Assembly: GCA_030220185.1 (NCBI GenBank)
Contig: JASPKZ010004571.1
Location: forward strand, 62,001 to 126,000
Direction: 5' to 3'
Length of the DNA: 64,000 nucleotides
From: Diploptera punctata
Lineage: Eukaryota > Arthropoda > Insecta > Blattodea > Blaberidae
Each line of letters begins with the position of its first letter. Position 1 is the stretch's first letter. Made by a program: the position numbers and the translations under genes. This document shows, one piece after another, positions 33,550-44,452 of the stretch. The notes under the pieces are model-generated. The model was not told the origin of the DNA. It saw nothing but the letters and a program-made list of their open reading frames with translations, and ran no database searches.

Positions 33550-34390
33550 TTAAATTTTATTTATGAAAACATTAAAAAGTGTGTAGTTCTATTCTGTCAT
33601 AATCACTTCTGTAATGGGTGGTTTACTTAGACAGGCGATGTTATTTACAAGACATATAATTTCAAATCTTTCATTCCAGAACAATGGCCAATCAAATATA
33701 ATATGTTCTACGCTTTGATTGCCAATTCCACAATTACAGCTTGCATTTTCTATGATGTTCAATCTCTGTAGATAATGGCCAAATTTTCCGAGCCCAGTGA
33801 GGAATTGTGTTAATATGAAATTTGGAACAATGTGTTTGCATTTTATTCTGTCATAAATACTTGGAAAGAACAATTGTCTTGTTGATGTACCTGTGGTACT
33901 ATTTGCCACACATTGTTCCATCTTCCTATTATATGTTCCTTTATTTGTGACTTTAGGAAATAAATATGGCAGTGATCATATGCATACTATAAACTGGAAT
34001 CTGCTGCAGACTTGGCTAATACATCCGCACGTTCATTTCCTAATATCCCGCAATGCCCGTGTACCCAAGATAGACAAATATGTTTTGAACTTTGCTTCAT
34101 TTGTTCCCTAATCTCGAAAGCTATTGGGTTATTGTTATGCCTATCATTAATTGCTTTCAGGGCTGTTTGTGAATCACTGTGTATACTCACTATTAGGACT
34201 AATACTCGTTTTATCAATTACTATTGCATTCATCTTCACCATATTCAGGGTCCAACCAATCTATCTCTGTAAGACATTGTTCTGCCATTGTTCAATGTAT
34301 TTCTTTCTTCCATATTGTTATTGTTTGACGCGTTTATTTTCATTCAGAGATGGACTTCTAAAAATATTTTGAATAATATACCATTTTTAA
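33550..34390 (-). mobile_element. RNase H-bearing LINE fragment (I/Jockey-like group)
   Basis: Minus 33987-34217 encodes an RNase H segment: SIHSDSQTALKAIND (the second catalytic Asp in HSDSQ) then LSWVHGHCGILGNERADVLA (His and Asp of the C-terminal half). Downstream minus ORF 33589-33921 gives NFILTQFLTGLGKFGHYLQR, a CNCG pair and VEHIIFDWPLF, the usual tail after RNase H in such LINEs. The first RNase H Asp region and RT are missing; a frameshift separates the two parts. Confidence 0.85.
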
Positions 34391-34399
34391 TTCTTCTAA

Positions 34400-34475
34400 C
34401 GCATCGTTTCCCAACCTGTGGTTCGCGAACTCCCAGGGAGTTCGTAAAACATTTCAAGGGGTTCGCCAAAATGTT
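34400..34475. mobile_element. hAT-like terminal fragment (tentative)
   Basis: gtttcccaacctgtggttcg followed by cgaactcccagggagttcg resembles the ends of non-autonomous hAT elements. Only one end is visible. Confidence 0.4.
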
Positions 34476-34536
34476 TTCGTAATGGCGGGATTCGAAGTTA
34501 GGTCTATTATTGTTTCCATCATTTCTGCAGCATTGT

Positions 34537-34572
34537 AATAATAATAATAATAATAATTATTATTATTATTAT
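34537..34572. repeat. (AAT)n/(ATT)n microsatellite
   Basis: (AAT)n turning into (ATT)n, making a small palindrome. Borders a SINE. Confidence 0.95.
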
Positions 34573-34922
34573 CCGATTCCGATTGAGGGTCTTTCCACTT
34601 TTCAGCGGTTGCCCTTTTACCAGCCGGCTGCTGGCCCTTCACATCCACATGTGTCAATCACAGAGGTAGATGATCAACAGCCAGTGTAGGGGTGACATGT
34701 GGTTAGCATGTCGAGTCCCCCAGCCGTTATAGCTGGTTCCTCAACCTGGAGCCGCTACTTATTGTAGTTACCCAATTGCCTCACGATGCTGGGTGGGCAC
34801 CGGTCCCATACTGGCCGAAATACCATGAGAAAATTTCTTCCCCCATGGAGACTCGAACCAGCGCAAGTCCCGTAGCTCTGTGCCAAGGCTTCCTACCTTA
34901 ACCGCTCGGCTACGGCGCGGGA
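34573..34922 (-). mobile_element. tRNA-Ser/Leu-like SINE (family S3)
   Basis: Minus head 34845-34922: gccgtagccgagcggttaag (A box), a long variable region, and ctggttcgagtctcc (B box). The long variable arm is what suggests Ser or Leu origin. The body runs down to ~34573. (ATT)n flanks both sides. Related pieces: 51390-51435, 61326-61370, 63720-63930. Confidence 0.8.
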
Positions 34923-34923
<1 letters not shown>

Positions 34924-34969
<46 letters not shown>

Positions 34970-34987
34970 GTAGTAGTATTATTATTA

Positions 34988-35071
<84 letters not shown>
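34924..35071. repeat. (ATT)n then (TTAC)n array
   Basis: (ATT)n to about 34988, then about twenty TTAC units to 35070. The TTAC part is an expanded LINE A 3' tail; other copies have only 2-5 units. Confidence 0.95.
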
Positions 35072-35072
<1 letters not shown>

Positions 35073-35270
35073 CACTGGCATTATCGAACCCGTAGGTTCA
35101 TGGCCGCGCGGACATAAGCTCTCCATACATCCTTATCCTGGGCTAATACTTTCCAATCATTTCCTGTATAATCCACTTCTCTCAAATCAGAGTTAATGTT
35201 ATTCTCCCACCTCATTCTTGGTCTACCAACTGGACGTTTTCCTTCTGGCTTCCCTATAAGAAGCTTCCAC
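35072..35270 (-). mobile_element. LINE A 3' end inserted in a mariner relic
   Basis: Minus: WKLLIGKPEGKRPVGRPRMR then SDLREVDYTGNDWKVLAQDK, stop, then the long TTAC tail. The 5' end at 35270 falls inside mariner coding. Confidence 0.92.
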
Positions 35271-35665
35271 AATCCTTGACTAATAACTCTGTCACACAAA
35301 CAGACTTCGCAATTCATGCATAGAATTCGTAGCAGTGTGCGCTGTCGCTGAATCCTGCTGAAACCAGCCACACAATCGTTCATTGTTGTTAGTTGCGGGA
35401 AAAAAATTAAACTGAAGTTACATAAACATTTGAATCAACTGTTGTGTTGAACAATATTCGACCGGTAATTATATGCGCACTCACTGTACACCAAAACCCA
35501 ACTTTTGCAGCATGATGAGGAACTTCGTGAATAGTATATGGACTTTCGGTACACCGGTATCTATTGTTTTGGGTAGAAACGTGACCGTGAAGATGAAACC
35601 ACGCTTCATCAGTGAAGAAGGTTAAAAGTGGGTGCACGGTCGACGCGCCGCAGTCCGACCGAGCT
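35271..35665 (-). pseudogene. Mariner-like transposase fragment
   Basis: Minus 35407-35665: FFTDEAWFHLHGHVSTQNNR (the TDEAWF holds the first catalytic Asp) and KVGFWCTVSAHIITGRILF. A frameshifted continuation near 35271-35383 ends DRVISQGLW, where LINE A interrupts just before the expected PPRSPDL-type block. Dead. Confidence 0.85.
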
Positions 35666-35684
35666 GAGAACACTCTGTGTATAT

Positions 35685-35686
<2 letters not shown>

Positions 35687-35727
<41 letters not shown>
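35687..35727. repeat. (AT)n microsatellite
   Basis: About 40 bp of pure TA repeat at the SINE 3' end. Confidence 0.95.
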
Positions 35728-36062
35728 ATAGTAATTCTGCCCGAAGGCAGTCCTTCACTGTAACCATAGCATTTTGATGCTATGCTTGCAACTTTACTAG
35801 GAAATTGTAGGTGCGGTAGCTTCCCGTTGTTTTCCACACCGGTGTAGGATGATGATGATGATGATAATGGTAAGGATGATGATGATGATGGCCATATGAT
35901 TTCGGGGACCGTTTGGGCCTTAAAGTTTTCCTGACATTTGTCTTAAAGATGAGGAAAAACCCCGATAAAAACCTCATCCAGAAAAACTGCCCCGACCGGG
36001 CATCGAACCCGGGCCCGCTGCATGACAAGGCAGAACGCTACATCGAGACCACAGCGGTGGAC
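35724..36062 (-). mobile_element. tRNA-derived SINE (family S2)
   Basis: Minus: ccgctgtggtctcgatgtag head, ggttcgatgcccgg B-box-like, GAT/CAT-rich body, gggcagaattactatggat end. Confidence 0.92.
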
Positions 36063-36079
36063 ATATATATATAGACATT

Positions 36080-36345
36080 ACAGAAAAGAAAAGATTACAG
36101 TGGTATGGCCATGTCAAAATAATGCCAGAGAAAAGATTGCCTAAAATTGTTATGGAATGGATCCCAATAGAAAGGAGAAAGAGAGGAAGACCGAAGAAAA
36201 CTTGGATAGAAGGGGTACAAGCAGCTATGAATATCAGAGGATTGGAAGAAGATCAATGGATGGACAGAGAGGAATGGCGTTTGGTTTCCGGAAGATGGCG
36301 GAGCTGTCATGATACCGGATTACGATATATATCACTCTGTATAAA
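36080..36345 (+). mobile_element. LINE C-terminal fragment (family F)
   Basis: Plus: RLQWYGHVKIMPEKRLPKIV, ERRKRGRPKKTWIEGVQAAM, DREEWRLVSGRW. 75 codons open from 36122. Different from families A-E; C-terminus only. Confidence 0.8.
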
Positions 36346-37440
36346 TTGAGTTATTACAATTGGTCTCCGGTATTCAATTCTCTGGAAAGAATGTTGGTAG
36401 AGCTTTTGAGGAATTTGATGGAAAATGTGACTACAAAATGACGGAGCAGTATCAAGTTTTCACATGCACGTTCGAAAACAGATCAATTTAACATTAGAGG
36501 AAAGGGGATTAGAATGCCCGGGATCAATGCCCTGTAGGAATGGATCAGGAACTCTGAAACTTTTATTAGTAGGTACATTAAACAGTTCACAGTGGATGGT
36601 CTCTCGGATGTGGAGGTACCAGTATTCCAGGACAGAGGACATCACAGGATCCGAAATACAAACTCACACCAAAGATAAAGATTTAAATTCCTCTACTCCG
36701 CCGGGAATACAATCCTGGCCGCCGCATTGGAAGCTAAGGTTTCTTCCGACAAACCCCATCAGCCACGGATGACTACTTTTTATATAATAAATAATAGTTG
36801 ATGAGATTAATTAAATTCGGCACATAAAAAATAATTAAGCGTTTCACTTCAAAGAATATTTATTACTAATGGATCTTCATGGAGGAGGAGTTCGATGTAC
36901 GCTAACAAATGGGCTGTAATGTTGAGTATTTCGATATTTGAAGCGTGAAAATTTAATCTGGATGCATGCGCAACCTCTCTAATAGGATTGCAGCTCCAGG
37001 GATTACTGATTAACACTATAATGTCGTTAATAACATAATCAAAACAGTCACTGCCCAGTTGATCCTCGTTCCAACACACCACAATCGTTTCAAATGTTTA
37101 GAAACCGGAAAGAATCCCAATTGGTAAAATACCACTATCACATCATACCAAACATATTGACTTTTAATGGATCTCAAATGTTCTAGCCGACTCTTAAATA
37201 CATAAAACTCTGTTACCTGGATCTACATAAACTAAGCGAAATTCTGAGCAAGTCGAATATGTGAAGTTTATTACAGAGCGATAGTGCATACAAGTAAATA
37301 TTGAGTTTCAGAAATTGGGCGGAAACAGTGTTCGTGTATCTATGAGATACATATATTAGGAAAATGTAACGATTTAGAATACTGGAGGCGTCAGTTATTA
37401 TCGAAAAGATTTCTAAATTTAAATCTGTGCATAACTGTTA
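36346..37440. other. Unassigned region
   Basis: Plus ORF 36464-36772 (102 codons) has no recognised domain. No repeat matched elsewhere in the window. Confidence 0.4.
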
Positions 37441-37790
37441 GGGTGTTTTCAATATTTAACATGCGATGTCCTTCATGGATAACGAGAAAATAATCCAGCG
37501 AAGATAAACGTACTCGAAGAGATGGAAATCATGAAAGCAGCTCACAACGACAGCCTGATAAACGAAAACGAACCCAATACATGCAACCCCCTCTACCAGA
37601 TCTTCAGTGAAACAACAGTTTTGAATCCTGCCGATGATGGGACAAGTCCCGAAAACGCTACAGTTAAATGATTAATTAAGTTGAGGAGACGGACCTTTCA
37701 GGTGAATATTCTATAATTTTATATTAATTTTGAATAAACCTTAACGGAACACGTCATGAATCTTATAAAAGTTGACTTTCAGGTTTAACT
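37441..37790 (+). mobile_element. Penelope-like 3' end, single copy
   Basis: Nearly identical to the right half of 25590-26085: KINVLEEMEIMKAAHNDSLI (about 37504-37563), NPLYQIF, a hammerhead-like motif at 37627-37663, then gttgaggagacggacc and the tail to gttgactttcagg. No inverted partner on the left. Confidence 0.85.
37627..37663 (+). ncRNA. Hammerhead-like motif with two changes
   Basis: CCTG, CCGATGA (core U to C), T, GGGAC-AA-GTCCC, GAAA, then ACGCT in place of the AGCGCT palindrome. Likely inactive. Confidence 0.5.
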
Positions 37791-38520
37791 GTAACGATGA
37801 ACTTCTACGATCAATGGAAAAAATTCAATATGAATAAAGTAAAGAAGATGGAGCTCACAGTTAGGGTCGTATCTATGAACGCATTAGACCGTAAAAGTCG
37901 TTCTCTGCTGAGTAAGTTGCATCCAAAGACGTCTTTGCGTACTCAAAAATCTGTTCATGCGATAATAATTGTCGAAATTCCTATGCTACCTGGCGAGGTG
38001 ACTTTGCAGAGAACGAATCGTGAGCAACACGATGGGAACCGATGGTAACCGATGTAGTTTGAAACCTTCATGCGTACCTTGCTGCTTTATCCAATATGTC
38101 GGACCTTGAAGACTGCGATCATGTTTTCGGTATACGCGGAGAAGAGGAATTTGATAGAGTCTACATAAGAATTCAACTGGAAGAACAGGAGAATCGGCGT
38201 AATATCGCGCGACGCAGATATCGTCGTATACGGTATTATTTGCGGGACGCAAGCGTAAATGCATTCCTCTAGCAGGCGAAAATAACGGAAGCGGTTTTAT
38301 CGCTGAGAATTCTGGGTAATTTCTTGCCAATATTACGAAACGACGACTTTCATGCATGACCAGTTAGTGGGCGCTTGCTCACGGAAAGTCAGCTCACCGG
38401 TGATTGGAAGTAATTTGAGTAGAGACTAATGTACTTGCATGCGGTCCTTAATCATGTATTTAGGGGTTGTTCATTAAGGAAAATAATTTCAACGATTAAT
38501 GAAGCCCACGTTAGAATGAA
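37791..38520. other. Unassigned region with two basic ORFs
   Basis: Plus 37797-38048 starts MNFYDQWKKFNMNKVKKMEL; a second arginine-rich open stretch lies about 38100-38270. Neither has a known domain. Could be an old gene piece or uncharacterised transposon. Confidence 0.35.
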
Positions 38521-38529
38521 TTACAACAC

Positions 38530-38740
38530 AATGTTAAAAGATTCCGGGCTATGTGGTTGTGGTCTATTACTGGTGTTTCTTCCTTGCCGAGTCTACATCA
38601 CTTACATCACCTAGAAGCACTCGCCACTGAAGATGCCCTCTGCAGTTGAGGGAGAAACGTCTGGAAGAAATACCAGTTATAGACCACAACCACATATCCT
38701 GGAATATTTTAACATTATGATTACCGGTCGTGAAAGCCTG
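38530..38740. mobile_element. PLE fold-back with hammerhead
   Basis: Outer arms 38540-38582 and 38668-38704 are inverted (ctatgtggttgtggtctatt and aatagaccacaaccacata type). Between them is a hammerhead-like motif (38624-38664). The right side ends gattaccggtcgtgaaagcc + tgcattc, shared with 45119-45232. Confidence 0.75.
38624..38664 (+). ncRNA. Hammerhead ribozyme-like motif with UC cleavage site
   Basis: CCA (38624-38626) pairs with TGG (38662-38664). Core CTGAAGA 38627-38633; helix II CCCTC/GAGGG with a 7-base loop; GAAA 38654-38657; minimal palindrome ACGT; C at the cleavage position. All invariant core positions present; helix II has two extra bases at its base. Confidence 0.65.
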
Positions 38741-38744
38741 CATT

Positions 38745-39520
38745 CCACAATGAATGATATTGTTAACAAGTTCAGAAATAATGGTTCAACAGCAAATATT
38801 CCAAACAAGCCAAAGCAAAGTACATGAATCAGAGATAAAGATACTTCATTATTAGGCAAGTAAAAGTTAACCCTAGAATAAGTGTAACCATAATCAAGCA
38901 ATTGTTGGAACAGGTATTAGAAAAGAAAGTATCCCAACAACAGTCCTTCCAGTTTTCTGGCAGCATAGCTATCGAGGCCATACGTAAAGAAGAGGAATCC
39001 TAAAGCAATACTGAATTTTACAAAGGAGTATCAAGACAAGAGCCAGAACTTCTGGAACAAAGTGATTTGGTCGGACGAAATGAAAATAAACATTTTCGGA
39101 TCCGACGGGATGAAATTGGTATGGAGAAAGAACAACACTGCCTATAAAATTCTAGTAATCTTCATACAGTTAAATACGGAGGAGGGTCCATCTTCTTTGG
39201 TGCTTTATGTCCTGATGGCACTATGGACCAGAGGGTCTATAATGACATTCTGCAAAAGAATTTTAAACAAAATACTGAGAAAATGAGTATGTTTGTATCT
39301 TATTCTTTTCAGCAAGACAGTGGCCAGAAATATACAGCCAGCCTTAATAAACTATGGTTGATCTGGAACATCCCCAAGCGGCTAAAAACGCCTGACCAAT
39401 CTCCATTCAGCACTTATGGGAAAATCTAATAATAAACGTTCGTCAACGAAATATTTCATCTGAAAATTAACTGAAGAATGTTGTAGAGGAAGAATGGGGG
39501 AAAGTTATTATGGACACTTA
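38745..39520 (+). pseudogene. Tc1-like transposase relic
   Basis: Plus-strand fragments in several frames: IVNKFRNNGSTANIPNKPKQ (38761, HTH/GRPR region), a degraded KVNPRISVTIIKQLLEQ equivalent near 38865-38910, KEYQDKSQNFWNKVIWSDEM (about 39026-39082; first catalytic Asp), KINIFGSDG, a frameshift, DQRVYNDILQKNFKQNTEKM (39224-39285), FQQDSGQKYTA (second catalytic Asp in QQD), LKTPDQSPF. No TIRs found. Several frameshifts: dead. Confidence 0.88.
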
Positions 39521-39770
39521 TATCAAGTTAACACATGCAGTGGGGAAAATATGTAAATATATTATTCAGGCATTATTAAGGGCATTATACAAAACACTAA
39601 GTATTTCAGTTCTCTAAATAAGTTCCTAATTATTCGTTGATTTATTTCAAATGTACAAATAACAATGTTACACAAAATAGCATACGTTTTGTTTTCTGAT
39701 TAATTATTTGTGTGGTTGTTTGAATGTTTGAGAACTTCGCCTTCATTTTTCTTTTACATTAATGAATACT

Positions 39771-40003
39771 TTCTAAAACGAAAAGCGAAAAGTATAATTA
39801 AGTATACATAATAATTTTAAAAACTAAAACAACACGCTTTATTAGAAAACCGAACTAAAAAATGAAAAATAATTTTAATTTCCAACACGCTCTTGATAAA
39901 ATTAAAGTGGTCAACAAAAAAAATTATCTCCAACACAACTAGAATAAAACTAGAGTTATCAACAAAAAGAAAATAATTTTACCATCAAAAGCGTGGGGTA
40001 CTC
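39771..40003 (+). mobile_element. Isolated arm of the tRNA-Tyr inverted-repeat family
   Basis: Matches 42810-43034 in the same orientation and 40443-40670 in reverse: acacgctttattagaaaacc, ttaccatcaaaagcgtgggg. With 40443 it forms a palindrome whose spacer is the S2 SINE. Confidence 0.8.
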
Positions 40004-40024
40004 TGTATCAATTAATATATTTGA

Positions 40025-40370
40025 TATCCATAGTAATTCTGCCCGAAGGCAGGTCCTTCACTGGAATCATAGTATTTTCATGCTATGCTTGCAGCTTTAC
40101 TAGGGAATTGTGTAGGTGTGGTAGCTTCCCGTTGCTTTCCACACCTGTGAAGGATGATGATGATGATGATAATGCTAATGATAATGATGATGATGATGGC
40201 AGTATGATTTCGGGGACCGTTTGGGCCTTAATGTTTTCCTGAAATTTGTCTTACAGGTGAGGAAAAACCCCGATAAAAACCTCACCCAGAAAAACTGCCC
40301 CGACCGGGGATCGAACCCGGGCCCGCTGCGTGACAAGGCAGCACGCTACCTCGAGACCACAGCGGTGGAC
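40025..40370 (-). mobile_element. tRNA-derived SINE (family S2), well preserved
   Basis: Minus head 40300-40370: ccgctgtggtctcgaggtag and gggttcgatccccgg. Complete body and gggcagaattactatggat end. Confidence 0.93.
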
Positions 40371-40744
40371 AAAATATTTGATAATAAACAGATATTGGTA
40401 AAAGTAGTCTCTAAGAAGAAGAAAATGTAAAAATCATAAAAAGCACCCCACGATTTTGATGGTAAAATTATTTTCTTTTTGTTAACTCTAGTTTTATTCT
40501 ATATGAGTTGGAGATGATTTTTTTGTTGACCACTTTAATTTTATCAAGAGCGTGTTGGAAATTAAAATTATTTTTCATTTTTTAGTTCGGTTTTCTAATA
40601 AAGCGTGTTGTTTTAGTTTTTTTAAAACTATTAATTATTTTTTTTTAGTTTTAATGTTTTACAGAATAAGATAAAAATATAAATATCTTTAAATTCGATA
40701 CTATTGTAGTATGAGCTAAAAGTAATACTCTTCTAAAAAAAATC

Positions 40745-40830
40745 CTCCCAGCCTGATTTAGAACCTGCGACCTATGGATTACTGAAATGATATACCACTA
40801 GAGTTCACCGCTCTACCAACTGAGCTCTTA
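40745..40830 (-). pseudogene. tRNA-Tyr-like pseudogene with CTA at the anticodon
   Basis: Minus: agctcagttggtagagcgg, gaactctag, an intron-like insert, aatccataggtcgcaggttc. The acceptor 5' strand is replaced (gttgtaag) and the T-arm is broken. The anticodon position reads CTA rather than GTA. The left-arm counterpart of the intact copy at 42662. Confidence 0.75.
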
Positions 40831-41459
40831 CAACGATTGACTAAAAAGTCGACAAGTCCGCAACCTATTATACCAGTTTTCATTTTTTTGATTTTCTGAT
40901 GATTCTGGCCAGGATTTTAGAAACAAAATATGAAATTATTGTATTGTCACGGGTCCTTTACAAGTATACAAAGTTTCACGTCGATCCAATGATTTTAAGT
41001 GGGTGAAAATCGCGTTGAAAAATTCCGTAGAATAGATAGATAGATACATACAGGTGAAGCTAATATAAAGCGTGTAATAAATATGTTATATTTTATAAAA
41101 AATTCAACTGTACAAATGTAAAGGTTACACACCTTAGATACTTTCACGTGCCACGCACCACCCGGACCTTACAATGACACGACTTGTCGGAGGGGAATTT
41201 TAATTATGGATCATATACGTACTTTTTTGCCCACACAAGTACATGGACGGCTTCCCCAAATGAGGAATCAGCTCAATATCAAGAATTCCTCCGAGACAAC
41301 ACAAGTCGGATGAAATACTAAGTCACAATGTATTGTATTATATTGTAAGCCCATGTTTTCCCTTTACAGAGATTTAGGCGCTCTCCCCCTACAGGGAAGA
41401 ATTTTAACCATTACTAATTTAGTTACACTTGTTTTCGTATAGATGTCATTTTTGAGTGG

Positions 41460-41748
41460 TCCGTGTCAGCGTTCCGCCTCATACTGACATCTAGGAAACC
41501 AAGGTAGTAATAGGACGGGAAAATTCGGTAAATTTTGCTTAGAGGCCTTTTCATTCAGGCTTAAGGATTTTTTATGAGCCTGAAAATATTCAGACTCGGG
41601 ACCCACGGCTTAAAGTCCCTCCCGGAGGACTTGCTCCTTGGATTTTTCCATCTTAAAAAAAATCCATCGACCCCGGCCGGGTTTGAACCCGCGACCCTCG
41701 GGACCAGAGGCAAGGGGCATAACCACTAGTCCACCGTGGCCGATGGTC
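41460..41748 (-). mobile_element. tRNA-derived SINE (family S4)
   Basis: Minus head 41668-41743: gtggactagtggttatgccc and cgggttcaaacccggc. A body with a palindromic stretch aagtccctcccggaggactt follows. Only copy in the window. Confidence 0.7.
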
Positions 41749-42661
41749 ACAAGGTACAAAAATATATATCTTTACAGACTTTACGAACTTCTATATTTAT
41801 TTTAAATTATAAATTATTTGATGCAATAATTACTCACAATTTTTAATATTAAAGACTTATAAAAGCCTTTACCGTCCATATTTGTGACGAACCACTGATT
41901 TTGAAGAGAATTACTCAAGTGGAAAATTGCCCAAACCAGTGAATAAATTTACCTTAAGTAAAGACTGAACCAGTAAGTTTTTGTTGCTTTGCCAACAGCC
42001 CTTCAGATTGAAGTTATGTTTCAGGTTTTCTCGCATCACATGGTATAAAATACTCTCTTATTTTATAAAAAAAAAAAAAAGAAAAAAGGAGAGAGAACGG
42101 TACAGTTTCATAGGTTGCAGGATAGAGTTTTCATTCCACGCAGTAGTCGACCTACTACTGAACTAATGCTATATTGATACAAACTAAAACATCCATATTG
42201 CACCAAATAACTTGAAATTATTGAATACTACAATTTTGTATTTATATACTCTTTGTTTGCTTAGTAAGTCTGGCATTATATATTCCTGTAAAAACGTTAA
42301 TCTGGATGCTATGAGAAAGCAATATTTAGAAATATTGATCACGATATGCTTTTCTGGAATGGAGTCCCATCAGCGTCGTGAGGACAACTAAGTTGTTACT
42401 TGATACAGGAAGTATTGAAATGTGCTAAGCATGTGATTCCCTTTAATACACGCTTTATATTAGCTTGGCCTGTATCTATCTATGTAACGGAATCTTTCAA
42501 TACGATTTTCACCACTCAAAAACATTGGATCGACTTGAAACCTTGTATACTTGTAAAGGACCGATGACAATACAATAATTTCATTAAATTATATATAATA
42601 TATAATAAGTTGCGGACTTATCGACTTTTTAGTCCATCGTTGTAAGAAATTAATATTATAT

Positions 42662-42752
42662 CCTCTGGTAGCTCAGTTGGTAGAGTGGTGGACTGTAGTG
42701 GTATGTAATTTTAGTAATCCATAGGTCGCTGGTTCAAATCCGGCCCGGAGGA
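42662..42752 (+). tRNA. tRNA-Tyr(GUA) with 18-nt intron
   Basis: Acceptor CCTCTGG (42662-42668) pairs fully with CCGGAGG (42745-42751), then discriminator A. D-arm GCTC/GAGT, anticodon stem GTGGA/TCCAT, loop C-T-GTA-G with an 18-base insert after position 37 (the canonical intron site), T-arm GCTGG-TTCAAAT-CCGGC. A T5 Pol III terminator follows at 42754-42758. Intronic tRNA-Tyr is the rule in eukaryotes. Structurally intact, though embedded in a repeated element and with two G-T pairs. Confidence 0.88.
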
Positions 42753-43072
42753 CTTTTTAGAAGGTTATTACTTTTAGCTCATACTACAATAGGATCGAAT
42801 TTGAAGATATTTACATTATAAGAAAACCAAACTAAAAAATAAATAATAGTTTTAAAAAACTAAAACAACACGCTTTATTAGAAAACCGAACTAAAAAATG
42901 AAAAATAATTTTAATTTCCAGCACGCTTGGGATAAAATTAAAGTGGTCAACAAAAAATCATATCCAACACATAGAATAAAATTGAAGTTAACAACAAATA
43001 GAAAATCATTTTACCATCAAAAGCGTGGGGTGCTCTATATAAATTAATTACTTACTCACTTACTCACTGGCA

Positions 43073-43596
43073 CTATCGAACCCGTAGGTTCATGGTCGCG
43101 CGGACGTAAGCTCTGCATACATCCCTATCCTCAGCTAATGCTTTCCAATCATTCCCTGTATAATCTACTTCCCTCAAATCATAGTTAATGTTAATCTCCC
43201 ACCTCATTCTTGGTCTACCAACTGGGCGTTTTCCCTCTGGCTTTCCTACAAGAAGCTTCCATGCAAGTCTTTCATTCCCCATACGTGCAACATGTCCTGC
43301 CACCGCAGTCTTCGAGACTTAACTGTTCTTATTATATCTGGCTTCCTATAAAGACCATGTAGTTCATTGTTATGAAGTCTTCTCCATTCACCTGTCTGTT
43401 CATCTCTCTTTGGTCCAAACATTTTCCTAAGTACTTTATTCTCAAATACTTGTAATCTCCTTTCCTCCCTTAAAGTAAGAGTCCATGTTTCGCACCCATA
43501 TAATATAACTGGTAGAATAATACTTTTATATATTTTCAGTTTGACTTTTTTGAAAGGAGTTGGAATATCAAGAGTCTCTACAATGCATAATAGCAT
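43073..43596 (-). pseudogene. LINE A C-terminal domain
   Basis: Two overlapping frames: LKIYKSIILPVILYGCETWT, EWRRLHNNELHGLYRKPDII, TVKSRRLRW, a frameshift, then GHVARMGNERLAWKLLVGKP, YDLREVDYTGNDWKALAEDR. Same order as 31668-32309. Confidence 0.9.
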
Positions 43597-43724
43597 GGAT
43601 TTCCAGAATTGAGCCTATGTTTAATTTATTTGTGCATCTCATTCCTATTTGTGATTACTGTTCCTAGGTATTTGAATTCAGCCACTTCCTCAAAATTTAC
43701 CTCATTTGTCATTAGTTGTCCATT

Positions 43725-44438
43725 TCAATTATATAATGTATTTCTACGTGTGACCATATATTTAGTTTTATTGATATTTACTTCCAGTCCTAATTTCTTA
43801 GTGTTGCTGAATAATGTGTGCGTGTTGTCCTTTAGTATCTCCTCGCTATCGGCCAATAGTACTACATCATCAGCATAAACTAACAGCTTATTAATACCAT
43901 TGAGTTGTAAGCCTTCCTCATTCTCTAAAGATTTAATGGCATGCTCTAGTACAAAATTAAATAGTAGAGGAGATAATGCATCTCTTTGCTTCAACCCATT
44001 CTGGATTTCAAAAGTGTCCGAAAACTGTTTGCCTACACGCACCCTACTCTTTGTGCCATTTAGACACATTCGTATAAGTCTAACTAACTTTTTAGGAATT
44101 CCGAACTCCAGCAGGATACTATATAACTTCTCCCTCTTAATTGAATCATATGCTTTTTTGAAGTCTACATATAGTTGATGTACAGTACCATTATGTTCCC
44201 ATTTCGTTTCTAAAATCTGTCTTATACTAAAAATCTGATCTGTTTTAGACCTGTTTCTTCTAAATGCACATTGATGATCTCCTAGAATGTCATCAATATA
44301 GGGAGTAAGTCTGCTGACTAATATATTTGTTAGAATTTTGTACGAAGTTGAAAGTAATGAGATGCCCCTGTAGTTGTTGCAATCAGTTTTATCTCCTTTC
44401 TTGAAAATTGGTACGATAATATAATTGCTTCCTTCCAT
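43725..44438 (-). pseudogene. LINE A reverse transcriptase
   Basis: 237 open codons. Residues 9-30 IVPIFKKGDKTDCNNYRGI, first catalytic Asp at residue 92 in LYVDFKKAYDS, residues 148-159 GLKQRDALSPLL (the usual Gly of QGD is Arg here), catalytic YADD at 188-191 in LLVYADDVVLLADS, then VNINKTKYMV. Both catalytic blocks are present but the Gly-to-Arg change, 5' truncation and downstream frameshift argue against activity. Confidence 0.93.
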
Positions 44439-44452
44439 TCATCTGGAAGAGC

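Larger units (their letters stand above)
40443..43034. mobile_element. Long inverted-repeat element with a tRNA-Tyr in each arm
   Basis: The left arm (40443-41075) and right arm (42470-43034) are inverted copies, from agcaccccacg at one end to cgtggggtgct at the other. Both arms contain the same order: outer AT-rich block, tRNA-Tyr sequence, cggacttrtcgactttttag block, then a block starting acctgtatgtatc. The ~1.4-kb middle (41080-42465) holds a SINE and no ORF. No transposase; class unknown. Confidence 0.75.

Noticed and set aside
36464..36772. 102-codon ORF as a host exon
   Set aside because: No domain, splice-site or codon-bias support.
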